64,000 nt of DNA. It comes from Ectobacillus polymachus (lineage in GTDB: Bacteria > Bacillota > Bacilli > Bacillales > Bacillaceae_G). The position numbers and the translations under genes were made by a program. Location: NCBI RefSeq assembly GCF_048159605.1, contig NZ_JBLREB010000001.1, forward strand, positions 930,001 through 994,000, written 5' to 3'. Of this stretch, positions 8,455 through 17,151 are shown piece by piece (position 1 is the first letter of the stretch; every line of letters begins with the position of its first letter). The notes below the pieces were generated by a model. It was not told the DNA's origin and made no database searches. It saw nothing but the letters and a program-made list of their open reading frames with translations.

Positions 8455-9337
8455 ATGGAATGGCATCAAATAGAAAATTTTATTGCGGTAGCTGAGCTCA
8501 AACATTTCACAAAAGCAGCAAAAAAACGATTAATTTCACAACCAGCGTTAAGTCGGTCCATTATCAAATTAGAGCAAGAATTAGGTGTTCCTTTATTTAT
8601 ACGTAATGGGAAAACGATTACGTTAACAAGGTACGGAATTATGTTTTTAGAAAAAGCAGAACAAGCACAGGCACGAATTCGCGAAGGAATGGAAGAAATT
8701 CGGGAAATCACTTCACCTGATGGTGGAGAAATCTCTGTAGCATTCTTGCATACTCTAGGAGCAAATGTAATCCCCCAACTCATTGGAGATTATAAAAAGA
8801 TATATCCTAATGTTACGTTTCAATTATTTGAAGGAGCTACCAATTATTTATTGGAAAAGGTTGAGAAAGGATTGGTCGATCTTTGCTTAACTTCCCCTCC
8901 AGTCAAGGGAAAATATTGAATGGACTACTTTAACAACCGAACCGTTGTATCTTGTAGTTCCTTACCATCATCGACTAGCTAAGCAATCAAGTGTTTTATT
9001 CCGTTCATTAGAAAATGAAGATTTTATTTGCTTTAAAAAAGGCTATGGTCTGCGTTATATTTTCGATCAAATGTGTACACAGTTACAAGTAAAGCCTAAT
9101 ATTACATTTGAAGGTGAAGAAGTTCCTACTATTGCCGGCTTTATCGCTGTTGGACTTGGAATTGCTGTATTACCAAAAACAAAGGAATTAGATGAATCGA
9201 AAATGAGACTCCTTCCTATAAACGATTATCCGTGTCAACGAACGATTGCACTTGCGACATTATCTGAGCACTATCTATCCCCTGCTACTCGGAAATTTAA
9301 ATCGTTTGTAATAAATTACTTTTCAAAGTTAATGTAA
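8455..9337 (+). pseudogene. LysR-type regulator (YybE-like), frameshifted
   Basis: A LysR-family transcriptional regulator split by a frameshift. The first part (8455-8919) carries the N-terminal winged helix-turn-helix: MEWHQIENFIAVAELKHFTKAAKKRLISQPALSRSI, with a typical linker helix. It runs through the first half of the effector domain to GLVDLCLTSPPV, then stops. The second part, in another frame, continues seamlessly with ENIEWTTLTTEPLYLVVPYHHRLA and ends at 9337. The join is near 8907-8915, at a GGG/AAAA run where removing one base would restore about 293 residues. It is divergent from the MFS gene, its likely target. It is either a real pseudogene or a sequencing indel in a homopolymer. 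Confidence 0.88.
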
Positions 9338-9409
9338 ACATTAAGATGCTTATGAGGACAATGAAAAAGAGACCATTCTAGAAATAGTACGGTCCCAACA
9401 AAAAAGAAT

Positions 9410-9940
9410 TTATAATGATAGGTTCGAATCTCTAGATTCATGTAAGATTCTTTTCCCGCGTTGCAGGACAAAGGAATAATAACCAATATAATATACAGCT
9501 AACAAAAAGAACACGGCATAAGTTAACGGGTCTTTAGCGAAATTTTGGTTCAATTGCGAAGAAGATTGTGAGCTGGAAATAGAAAAAAGGTATATAAGGC
9601 GATAAAAGAAACGACTTAAGAACAAGAAAAGTACAATGGATTCGATCCAAATATGAGTTCGATAAAACAAAGCTTGTTCTCTTAATTCAAATAAGCTATG
9701 TTTCATTGCATACGTTGCTAATACGCCTCCAACTACTATTCCTGCTAAATCATACAGGTATGAAATTGGATGAGTGGCACTCATAGCTAGAAGAACAAGA
9801 ATGAGTATAGAAAAAATAATAATTCTTATTATAAACTTTCGAACTTTAAAAGGCTGAAACCCAATTGATCGTTTCACTCTTACATATAAAATAAGAAGAA
9901 TGAATAACACAGGATACATATTTTCTACAGTAAAATTCAT
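9410..9940 (-). CDS. Multi-helix membrane protein, CcdC/DUF1453-like
   Basis: A 176-residue membrane protein with about five hydrophobic segments. The centre, with YDLAGIVVGGVLATYAMKHS followed by ALFYRTHIWIESIVLFLFLSRFFYR, resembles the DUF1453/CcdC type. CcdC lies near cytochrome c maturation genes in B. subtilis, but no such genes lie here, so a shared role should not be assumed. The ATG at 9940 has a perfect GGAGGAG site seven bases upstream; longer in-frame starts reaching 10054 lack one. The C-terminus is a short charged, serine-containing tail. The family assignment is by general pattern only. Confidence 0.6.
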   Translation of the reverse strand: MNFTVENMYPVLFILLILYVRVKRSIGFQPFKVRKFIIRIIIFSILILVLLAMSATHPISYLYDLAGIVVGGVLATYAMKHSLFELREQALFYRTHIWIESIVLFLFLSRFFYRLIYLFSISSSQSSSQLNQNFAKDPLTYAVFFLLAVYYIGYYSFVLQRGKRILHESRDSNLSL

Positions 9941-10093
9941 TTCACTCCTCCAATTATCAAAAGAATCACCCAGCACCTCAGATATTACCATTAAATATAT
10001 GCACATCGTACAATATTTTATGAAAACTTCAAATTGGAATAAAAAGCGAACCATTTACGAACAATAAAAAAGAAAATAAAGGAGGGATTTACA

Positions 10094-10372
10094 ATGAAGC
10101 CGTTAACATTTAAGGAAATGGAATACATCGTTGATAGTATGTCTAACGAAGATCTATTAGTAAAACAATGTATTACAACTGCATCTCATTCGCAAAATAC
10201 ACAAGTTCAGAATTTATGCCGACAATTCGTATCTAAGCATCAACAACATTATCAAACATTACTCGGAGTACTACAACAACATAATTCTCTTGCTCCTAGT
10301 GCAGGGCCGGAAAATCAGTGGATTGGAATGCAAAAGAATGCAAATCAACAAGAACAATCTTTCATTCAGTAG
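10094..10372 (+). CDS. Small CotF-like spore coat family protein
   Basis: A 92-residue, helical, Gln/His-rich protein. The layout MKPLTFKEMEYIVDSMSNEDLLVKQCITTASHS followed by a helix with CRQF...HQQHYQTLLGVL resembles CotF-type coat proteins, which form short ferritin-like helical hairpins. AAAGGAGGG precedes the ATG. It is followed after 12 bp by a second protein of the same kind, so the two are probably co-transcribed and may act as a pair. Presence in the spore coat is inferred from family resemblance, not shown. Confidence 0.65.
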   Translation: MKPLTFKEMEYIVDSMSNEDLLVKQCITTASHSQNTQVQNLCRQFVSKHQQHYQTLLGVLQQHNSLAPSAGPENQWIGMQKNANQQEQSFIQ

Positions 10373-10384
10373 GGAGAGAAAACA

Positions 10385-10696
10385 ATGATGCAACAACCGA
10401 TATTAAAAGATGAAGATTTGTTATATACCATTCTAGCCGATTTGAAACGAACGTCAGGTGAATATGCAACTGCCGTAACGGAATCAAATTGTCCTGTAGT
10501 CCGGCAACAATTCCAAGGATTATTACAGGATTCCTTAAATCTTCAAGATCAGTTATATACGTTTATGTCGAATAACGGTATGTATACCGCCTCTTCTCCA
10601 GCCATTTCATCCGAGATTACAAAGCAGATTCAGCAATGTAGTCAAACTCAAAACGAAACGAATCAACTGATTCAGCAGCATATTGGAGTCCAATAA
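10385..10696 (+). CDS. CotF family spore coat protein
   Basis: A 103-residue protein with the CotF signature: DEDLLYTILADLKRTSGEYATAVTESNCPVVRQQF, then a second helix QDSLNLQDQLYTFMSNNGMYTA. A Gln-rich tail follows. Two ATGs stand in tandem at 10385 and 10388 after GGGAGAG; either may start. It is the second gene of a two-gene unit with the smaller CotF-like protein and is ended by a strong terminator. Proteins of this kind coat spores or act as small helical structural proteins; the exact role here is unknown. Confidence 0.8.
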   Translation: MMQQPILKDEDLLYTILADLKRTSGEYATAVTESNCPVVRQQFQGLLQDSLNLQDQLYTFMSNNGMYTASSPAISSEITKQIQQCSQTQNETNQLIQQHIGVQ

Positions 10697-10716
10697 AAAT
10701 AGCAAGACGTTAGTAT

Positions 10717-10764
10717 GTAACCATCAGATGGAGGAATATCCCTCACTGATGGTTACTTTTCTTT
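10717..10764 (+). terminator. Terminator after the CotF-like pair
   Basis: GTAACCATCAG/CTGATGGTTAC stem (10717-10727, 10746-10756) with an inner GAGG/CCTC and a TTTTCTTT tail. It overlaps the 3' end of the convergent Nudix gene. Confidence 0.8.
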
Positions 10765-11376
10765 GTTTGTGATATCAATAAAGTGCTTTAAAATTCGAGC
10801 CGTTAATCCCCAAATCACTTTTTCCTTATAGTAGTAAAAATATTCATGTATCTCGTTCACTTGCCAATTATAATTCTCACCATTATGTATTAAGTGGTAA
10901 GGAAATCTCTTCTCGGGTTCTACTCTATAAGTAATCGTATAGGATTCGGGCGGTGTGTTTTGAAAATACGAAAGTGGTACAGTGAATATTTCAGCAACTT
11001 CTAAGGGGTTATAATTGATTTGTTCATAGTTCTTTAGAACACCTACAAAGGGATATATAATAGAACCGAAGAATGAAGGAATGTAATCTAACGGAACTAC
11101 ATTTTCAATACTCTCTCTTCGTATCCCTAATTCTTCCATTGTCTCACGAATTGCCGTATCGGATTCATTTTGATCATCCTCTTCAATTTTGCCACCAGGA
11201 AAACAAATTTCACCAGGCTGTCGTCGTAGCTCATATGCCCTTACTTCAAATAATACATGAATAATCCCATTTATTTCGATAAGCGGTAATAGTACCGCAT
11301 ATTGGGAGGCATATTTACTGCCTAATATGTTTGGGTTTCTATGTTGTAATTTCATCATCACTTCTTCTATTTTCAC
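10753..11376 (-). CDS. Nudix hydrolase, CoA pyrophosphatase-like
   Basis: A 207-residue Nudix hydrolase. It carries the CoA-pyrophosphatase (UPF0035-type) preface RAYELRRQPGEICFPGGKIE directly followed by a Nudix box ending TAIRETMEELGI, with the metal-binding R-E-x-x-E-E residues intact. Such enzymes cleave CoA or oxidised CoA to 4'-phosphopantetheine and 3',5'-ADP, a housecleaning role in the cytoplasm. The start is GTG at 11376 with GGAGGTG nine bases upstream. It is a single gene, convergent with the CotF-like pair. Confidence 0.85.
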   Translation of the reverse strand: MKIEEVMMKLQHRNPNILGSKYASQYAVLLPLIEINGIIHVLFEVRAYELRRQPGEICFPGGKIEEDDQNESDTAIRETMEELGIRRESIENVVPLDYIPSFFGSIIYPFVGVLKNYEQINYNPLEVAEIFTVPLSYFQNTPPESYTITYRVEPEKRFPYHLIHNGENYNWQVNEIHEYFYYYKEKVIWGLTARILKHFIDITNKEK

Positions 11377-11532
11377 TACTATTCACCTCCAGTTTGATCT
11401 ACCATTCTTGTATCGTAATTGTAAAGGATTCTTCAATTATTCACAATCATATTGTGTGTTACAATATAGTTTGCTGTTGTAACAAAATTCTTTACTTATA
11501 TATTGCATTGCTATAAAGTATAGAAAATATAT

Positions 11533-11544
11533 TTACCTAGGTAA
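11533..11544. promoter_or_regulatory. Perfect 12-bp palindrome, candidate MarR operator
   Basis: TTACCTAGGTAA is a perfect palindrome 10 bp before the MarR start codon, just downstream of AT-rich promoter-like sequence and touching the Shine-Dalgarno site. This is the expected place for an autoregulatory MarR operator. That role is inferred. Confidence 0.5.
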
Positions 11545-11554
11545 GGATGAGAAT

Positions 11555-11974
11555 ATGAATTCAACTAGTCTTTTGATGCATGAATTAAATCAAAAAATTC
11601 GATTATTAACGAAAGAAATGAACGAACGATTATCGAAGCACGGGCTTTATCATTCACAATGGATGATATTGTTTTGTCTACAGAAATACGGGAGCATGAC
11701 ACAAACCTCATTATGGAAATACTTAAATGTGGAAGCTCCAACCGTTACAAGAACTCTTACTCGTCTTGAAAAAAGTGGCTGGGTAATAAGAAAACTAGGA
11801 ACAGACAAGCGTGAGAAAGTTGTCGTATTAACAGAAAAAGCAAAAGAAACATTACCTGATGTAGAGCAGACCGTTCGTACATTTGAACAGGATATGACAA
11901 AACGATTAAGCCAGGAACAAATAACAAATTTACGAGAGCTTCTCGGTATGCTTGGAACCAATGAAACTGAGTAA
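11555..11974 (+). CDS. MarR family transcriptional regulator
   Basis: A 139-residue winged-helix repressor of the MarR family, a dimeric regulator that usually responds to small aromatic compounds. The dimerisation helices at each end and the DNA-binding region are clear: QWMILFCLQKYGSMTQTSLWKYLNVEAPTVTRTLTRLEKSGWVIRK, followed by the wing with DKREKVVVLTEKA. AAGGATG precedes the ATG. It lies 126 bp upstream of an MFS efflux pump on the same strand. With a palindrome just before its own start, a self-regulated efflux operon is likely. Confidence 0.9.
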   Translation: MNSTSLLMHELNQKIRLLTKEMNERLSKHGLYHSQWMILFCLQKYGSMTQTSLWKYLNVEAPTVTRTLTRLEKSGWVIRKLGTDKREKVVVLTEKAKETLPDVEQTVRTFEQDMTKRLSQEQITNLRELLGMLGTNETE

Positions 11975-12100
11975 AGTGAAAACTTTTTTCATCCCCTCCT
12001 TTTGGGTTCGGAATAGTAGGCATATTCATTTACGGGAAGGTATTCCTTGTGAGAAAAAGCACTATATATGATTGGGGTATAGATAGAAGGTGTAGTAATT

Positions 12101-13297
12101 TTGAAATGGAAAAAAACGTTATTAGTATTATGGATATCAAACTTTGTTGCAGCAATGGGCATGAGTATTATTCTACCTTTTTTACCTTTGTATATTGAAC
12201 AATTAGGTGTTCATCAAACAGCCGATATTGAGAGATGGACAGGATGGATTTTTGCTGCTCAATTTGTATTTTCTTTTATATGTCAGCCTATCTGGGGGAC
12301 TATAGCAGATAAACACGGCCGAAAGCTTATGCTGTTACGTGCTGGATTTGGAATGGGAACTATAACTACCTTAATGGGTTTTGTTTCTAGTCCCTGGCAA
12401 TTGCTTGTCCTTCGTATTTTTAATGGGATCTTCTCTGGATTTATTTCGATGTCAGTTTCTCTGCAAGCTTCTGTTACTCCTGATGCGCAATCAGGGCGGG
12501 CACTTGGTATGCTGCAAACTGGTTCTATCTCAGGAGCATTGCTTGGACCTTTGCTTGGAGGGATACTTGCTGAAAATATGGGATATCATTCCGTATTCTT
12601 TTTGACGGGTGCATTGCTTTTCATTGCAAGTTTTATCATTATCTTTTTTGTTCATGAAGATCATCATGAACAAAGAAGAAACGAAACTAGCTCTATTAAA
12701 AAACAATTTTATTTAATGAAGCCGTTACTTCCAATATTTATTGCATCATTCGTAACGAATGTAGGAATGATGAGTATTGAGCCATTAGCGACCGTTTATG
12801 TAAAAACCTTTTATCAAGGCGTACATCTTGAATTTCTCGCAGGGCTAGTCGTTTCGATAACGGGTGTTGCGAATTTACTAGGAGCACCTATTTTGGGAAA
12901 AATCGGAGATACCATTGGACAGCGAAAAGTATTGGTATTTTCTTTATTCATGGCAGCCATGTCATTTATTCCCCAAGTCATGGCTAGTAGTATTACAATG
13001 CTATTAGTTGGGCGTTTTGCTCTTGGATTATTTGTTGGTGGTATGATTCCTTCTTTGAATGTGCTCGTGAAAAAACTTGCACCTCCAGAATTACAAGGCA
13101 CTGCTTTTGGGTTTAATTCTTCTTCCTTGTTTTTAGGAAACTTCATTGGACCGCTTATGGGAAGTGAAATTGCAGCAGTGTGGAATATCCATACGATCTT
13201 TTATGTGACCATGCTTATTCTTATTTTAAATTCACTGATGATGTTTTTGAATCATTCCATTGATCTTGTTCCGAAGCATGAAAATAAGGTAGCCTAG
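12101..13297 (+). CDS. MFS multidrug efflux transporter, MdtG/TetA-like
   Basis: A 398-residue, 12-helix MFS antiporter. Helix 1 holds the drug-transporter pattern MGMSIILPFLPLYIEQLG. The loop 2-3 signature is GTIADKHGRKLML. Motif C of drug:proton antiporters is visible as SGALLGPLLGG. The second-half loop signature is GKIGDTIGQRKVL. The start is TTG at 12101 with GAAGGTG eight bases upstream. It is preceded by a MarR regulator and followed by a terminator, so the pair forms an inducible resistance module. The drug is unknown. Confidence 0.88.
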   Translation: MKWKKTLLVLWISNFVAAMGMSIILPFLPLYIEQLGVHQTADIERWTGWIFAAQFVFSFICQPIWGTIADKHGRKLMLLRAGFGMGTITTLMGFVSSPWQLLVLRIFNGIFSGFISMSVSLQASVTPDAQSGRALGMLQTGSISGALLGPLLGGILAENMGYHSVFFLTGALLFIASFIIIFFVHEDHHEQRRNETSSIKKQFYLMKPLLPIFIASFVTNVGMMSIEPLATVYVKTFYQGVHLEFLAGLVVSITGVANLLGAPILGKIGDTIGQRKVLVFSLFMAAMSFIPQVMASSITMLLVGRFALGLFVGGMIPSLNVLVKKLAPPELQGTAFGFNSSSLFLGNFIGPLMGSEIAAVWNIHTIFYVTMLILILNSLMMFLNHSIDLVPKHENKVA

Positions 13298-13302
13298 AAA
13301 AA

Positions 13303-13348
13303 GGGATAAAAAGCAAGGAATATAATACCTGCTTTTTATCCCTTTTTT
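13303..13348 (+). terminator. Terminator after the MFS efflux gene
   Basis: GGGATAAAAAGC/GCTTTTTATCCC stem (13303-13314, 13331-13342) followed by seven Ts. Confidence 0.85.
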
Positions 13349-13470
13349 TATTTAAGATTTAGACTAATGTTGGTAGGATAAATCTGTGTGTTCTTTATCT
13401 TTCTTTTATAGATCTTATTTGTATTTTTTATAAAAAATTCGGTATGTGAAATTTAATATGTAGTGCTAAT

Positions 13471-13498
13471 AAAAAAAATCCAGATCGTTATCTGGATT
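13471..13498 (-). terminator. Terminator of the AbrB-family/aro unit
   Basis: AATCCAGAT/ATCTGGATT stem (13477-13485, 13490-13498) followed on the minus strand by a run of eight Ts. It lies just past the stop codon of the AbrB-family membrane protein. Confidence 0.85.
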
Positions 13499-13512
13499 GA
13501 ATTACAAAGGAT

Positions 13513-14601
13513 CTAACCACACTTTTTCACTTTTTTGGTCATTCCTCTCAATATATAACTTAACAAAGGTGTGACAAATAGCAATATAAAAAAGACTCTA
13601 AACAAATGAAAGCTAATTACGGTTGCTAAATCAGCATGCATAACAATCGCAGTTGTGCCCATTTCAGCAATGCCACCCGGGGCAAAGCTTAAAAAGGTGG
13701 ATAATAAACTACTATGTACAAATCCCTTAAAGAGAAATGAAGAAATGAGAGCGAAAGATATAAGAAGCATCGTTCCAATTATGTAATAAAATAAATTCTT
13801 TTTTGCTTGTTTTATACTTTCGATGTGCAGAGTTGCACCTAAATGAGTTCCTACAAAAAGCTGTGCAAGTAGTGTAATAGAATAAGGCATAGCTGGATGA
13901 GAAAATCCATTTAACACAAATATCGATGTAACGATCATTGGCGCTAATAAGTATGGCGTCGGAAGATGAATACGTCGTCCAATCCAAATTCCAATCGCGA
14001 TACATACAATATACAACATCATATGGAAAATAGAATAGCTACTTGGATTTTCTTCAAGATGCATATTTAATTCCTGACCAACCGGAAACAAGGATGCAAT
14101 AAACGGAACGAGTCCAACAATACCCATGATTCGAATGGTCTGCATAAGCATAACATTCGCTATATCAACACCTGGGATTTCTTCTGCTAACGTGGCCATT
14201 TGCGAAAGTCCCCCAGGAATACAGCCAATAATTGTAGTACGAAATGACGCATTCGTAACTAACGATAATAACCAAGCGATAATGGTACTGGTTACAAGTA
14301 ATAATAGCGTGTAAGAGAAAATAAGTGGCAATTGATGCTTAATATGCTGTAAGGCATCATTTGTAAATGATGTACCTAGCGTATAACCAAGAATAATGAG
14401 TCCGCTACTTCTAAAGTAAATGGGCCAGACAACTTTCATCTTCCATATCCATTTTGCTAGAACAATAAAAATGATAGGACCTAACATCCACGCAAGCGGT
14501 AAGTGCATCCAATTAAATACCCATCCTCCTATTGTATCCGTAACAAAAGTAAACAGCACACTTTGCCAAGCATGATTCTCTTTTCTTGTTGGATGTTGCA
14601 A
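13513..14601 (-). CDS. AbrB family membrane protein (putative ammonia monooxygenase-type)
   Basis: A 362-residue polytopic membrane protein with an internal duplication typical of the AbrB membrane family (often named ammonia monooxygenase, a misleading label). It is unrelated to the DNA-binding AbrB. Repeated motifs are visible: LPLAWMLGPIIF, LGYTLGTSF, GCIPGGLSQMATLAEEIPGVD in the first half, and LPTPYLLAPMI, FVGTHLGATL, LSFAPGGIAEMGTTAI in the second. The start is TTG at 14601 with AAAGGA upstream. It lies 76 bp after EPSP synthase on the same strand with no terminator between, so it may be the last gene of the Tyr-controlled operon. Substrate unknown. Confidence 0.8.
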   Translation of the reverse strand: MQHPTRKENHAWQSVLFTFVTDTIGGWVFNWMHLPLAWMLGPIIFIVLAKWIWKMKVVWPIYFRSSGLIILGYTLGTSFTNDALQHIKHQLPLIFSYTLLLLVTSTIIAWLLSLVTNASFRTTIIGCIPGGLSQMATLAEEIPGVDIANVMLMQTIRIMGIVGLVPFIASLFPVGQELNMHLEENPSSYSIFHMMLYIVCIAIGIWIGRRIHLPTPYLLAPMIVTSIFVLNGFSHPAMPYSITLLAQLFVGTHLGATLHIESIKQAKKNLFYYIIGTMLLISFALISSFLFKGFVHSSLLSTFLSFAPGGIAEMGTTAIVMHADLATVISFHLFRVFFILLFVTPLLSYILRGMTKKVKKCG

Positions 14602-14677
14602 ATGAGAGCATTCCTTTCTTATGTCTTTTACATAGGAAGAATGTATAGTACAAAAAGACTCTATTACGATATTTTAT

Positions 14678-15973
14678 TTAAACGCTGCCATTTTTTTTCA
14701 ATGCTTGTAACGTTTCAAAAAAACTAGGAAATGAAACATCAATCGCATTAGCACCTTCAATGATCATTTCACCTTCTGCAATGCAGCTAGCAATAGCAAG
14801 CATCATACCAATACGATGATCACCATGGCTATTTACGGTAGCACCTTTTAATGGTGTTTTGCCGTAGATAATCATTCCATCCTCAGTCGGCTCAATTTTT
14901 GCACCTAACTTTGTTAGTTCTTCTACAACCGTTTGGATACGGTCTGTTTCCTTTACTTTCAATTCAGCTGCATCTTTAATAATCGTAATCCCTTCGGCTT
15001 GCGTTGCTGCAAGCGCAATAATAGGGATTTCATCAATTAACCTTGGGATTTCGTCTCCCTTTACTTCCGTTGCACGTAATATTGATGTTTGGATACGTAA
15101 ATCTGTGCTTGGTTCAAACGAACTAGTATTACTATTCAGTTTTTCAATATTTGCTCCTATTCGTTCTAATACATCTAAAATGCCAGAGCGGGTCTCGTTC
15201 ACCCCAACATTTTTAAGCAAAATATCACTATTTGGTGTAATTGCTCCAGCAACTAAGAAGAATGCAGCTGAAGAAATATCGCCAGGCACTTCAATATTTG
15301 TTGCTTGTAATTGCTGTCCACCCTCAATCTTTACGGTCGTTCCTTCTCTTTCTACATGAACTCCGAAGGCTTCCAGCATTCGTTCTGTATGGTCTCTTGA
15401 TATATGTGGTTCTGTAACAGAAGTTGTTCCCTTTGCACGTAATCCGGCAAGTAGAATAGAAGACTTTACTTGTGCACTTGCTACCGGTGATTGGTAAGAA
15501 ATACCCTTTAGATTACCTCCACGTATAGAAAGTGGTGTATACGTTCCCTCTTCCCTACCATCTATAGATGCCCCCATTTGCCGTAAAGGATTGGTAACAC
15601 GCTTCATTGGTCTTTTTGCAATCGATGCATCACCTTGCAAGCATGTATGAAAGGGTGTTCCTGCTAGTATTCCAAGCATAAGCCTAATTGTTGTTCCAGA
15701 ATTACCGACATCTAACATTTCGTTTGGTTCTTTCAATCCATCGATTCCTGTTCCCATCACTTCTACTTCATCATCATGTCTTGTGATGGTTACACCAAGC
15801 TTCTGAAAGCACGAGATGGTACTCAGACAATCAGCTCCCGGTAAAAAGCCCTTAATTTTCGTTGTTCCCTTTGCAATACTTCCGAACATAACTGCACGAT
15901 GTGAAATTGATTTATCTCCAGGTACACGTACCTCGCCTTTTAATCCATCTTCAAAACTATGTAACACTCGCAT
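14678..15973 (-). CDS. aroA: 3-phosphoshikimate 1-carboxyvinyltransferase (EPSP synthase)
   Basis: A 431-residue EPSP synthase, sixth step of the shikimate pathway: shikimate-3-phosphate plus phosphoenolpyruvate gives EPSP. Signature sequences are clear: GDKSISHRAVMFGS near the N-terminus, LDVGNSGTTIRLMLGIL, the conserved KETDRI and the C-terminal HGDHRIGMML. AAAGGAGAG precedes the ATG. It lies 14 bp after tyrA in a Tyr-regulated operon. In Bacillus literature the same gene is also called aroE. Full length. Confidence 0.95.
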   Translation of the reverse strand: MRVLHSFEDGLKGEVRVPGDKSISHRAVMFGSIAKGTTKIKGFLPGADCLSTISCFQKLGVTITRHDDEVEVMGTGIDGLKEPNEMLDVGNSGTTIRLMLGILAGTPFHTCLQGDASIAKRPMKRVTNPLRQMGASIDGREEGTYTPLSIRGGNLKGISYQSPVASAQVKSSILLAGLRAKGTTSVTEPHISRDHTERMLEAFGVHVEREGTTVKIEGGQQLQATNIEVPGDISSAAFFLVAGAITPNSDILLKNVGVNETRSGILDVLERIGANIEKLNSNTSSFEPSTDLRIQTSILRATEVKGDEIPRLIDEIPIIALAATQAEGITIIKDAAELKVKETDRIQTVVEELTKLGAKIEPTEDGMIIYGKTPLKGATVNSHGDHRIGMMLAIASCIAEGEMIIEGANAIDVSFPSFFETLQALKKNGSV

Positions 15974-15987
15974 ACATCCACTCTCCT

Positions 15988-17088
15988 TTATAATACTTCG
16001 TATGTTTGGTACTGTTCAGATTCTAGATTTGACTTGGCGGAACTACGATCTTTCTCAGATTGCAAACTAATTCGTAAAACACCTAATAAGCCTTCTCTAA
16101 CTTCTAGTATTTGCAAATTGCTCACACTAATATCATGCTTAGCTAATATCGATGTAATATCAGCCAAAGCGCCAACTTTATCAATAACATCTACATACAA
16201 ATCAAAATAAGATGGAATTGCACCGGTTGTATTTACAGGTAAAGAGTCACGATATTGCTTTGATCGAAAAAAGAAATCATAAATACCCTCTTTATTTTCG
16301 CATTCAATCATTTCTTCCACTTGTTTCATCTCGGTAATCCATTCCTGTATTAAATGAATTAACTGTGTACGATTTTGCATGACAATATCCGTCCACATCT
16401 TCGGACTACTTGATGCAATACGCGTGATATCCCGAAATCCTCCAGATGCAAGAGCGGTCACAAAATCATTCTCATCAGCATGTTTCTTAATGAGCTTAAC
16501 CAATCCAGACGCAACAACATGCGGAAAATGACTTACGATTCCCGTTACATAGTCATGCTCGTTTTGGTCAAGTATTAGAAAATGTGCACGTGTCCCTTTT
16601 AGTAACTCCTTCATTTGATCGATACTCTCTTCTGGTGTGTTAGGGAAAGGAGTTAAGATATAAAATGCATTTTCAAACAAATGGGCCCTTGCGCTTTCTA
16701 CTCCCGTTTTATGAGAACCAGCCATCGGATGACCACCAATAAATGTAATACCACGGTTTGCAAGCTGAGATGCTGCACGCATAATTTCCACCTTCGTGCT
16801 ACCTACGTCTGTTAAAATGACATGTTCGCGTAATGAACATGTTGCTAGTTGTTCTAACAAAGTAACAGTAACTTCCACTGGGGATGCCAAAATAATAATA
16901 TCAGCTTTTTCAGCTTCTTCTAGCAAATGATTACCAATTTCATCTATAACGCCAATTTCTTTCGCTCGCTTTACTTGTTCTTCATTTATATCGTATCCTA
17001 CTATATAAACGTCGTGTTCTTTTTTTATAGCTAGCGCAATTGAGCCACCTATAAGACCTGTACCAACTAAAAGTACTTGTTTTTGCAT
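15988..17088 (-). CDS. tyrA: Prephenate dehydrogenase with ACT domain
   Basis: A 366-residue NAD-dependent prephenate dehydrogenase making 4-hydroxyphenylpyruvate, the tyrosine branch. The Rossmann motif GTGLIGGSIAL is at the N-terminus. Conserved catalytic regions include HPMAGSHKTGVESARAHLFENA with the active-site His and GIVSHFPHVVASGLV. A C-terminal ACT domain (DKVGALADITSILAKHDISVSNLQI) should bind Tyr for feedback control. The ATG at 17088 has GAAGGA nine bases upstream and puts the Rossmann motif right at the start; the longer frame to 17124 is less likely. It sits between aroC and aroA in the operon. Confidence 0.93.
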   Translation of the reverse strand: MQKQVLLVGTGLIGGSIALAIKKEHDVYIVGYDINEEQVKRAKEIGVIDEIGNHLLEEAEKADIIILASPVEVTVTLLEQLATCSLREHVILTDVGSTKVEIMRAASQLANRGITFIGGHPMAGSHKTGVESARAHLFENAFYILTPFPNTPEESIDQMKELLKGTRAHFLILDQNEHDYVTGIVSHFPHVVASGLVKLIKKHADENDFVTALASGGFRDITRIASSSPKMWTDIVMQNRTQLIHLIQEWITEMKQVEEMIECENKEGIYDFFFRSKQYRDSLPVNTTGAIPSYFDLYVDVIDKVGALADITSILAKHDISVSNLQILEVREGLLGVLRISLQSEKDRSSAKSNLESEQYQTYEVL

Positions 17089-17151
17089 GGTAATCATTCC
17101 TTCGCTTATTTCCATTATTATCAAAAGAATTCTTATAAAAAAGGAAAAGAA

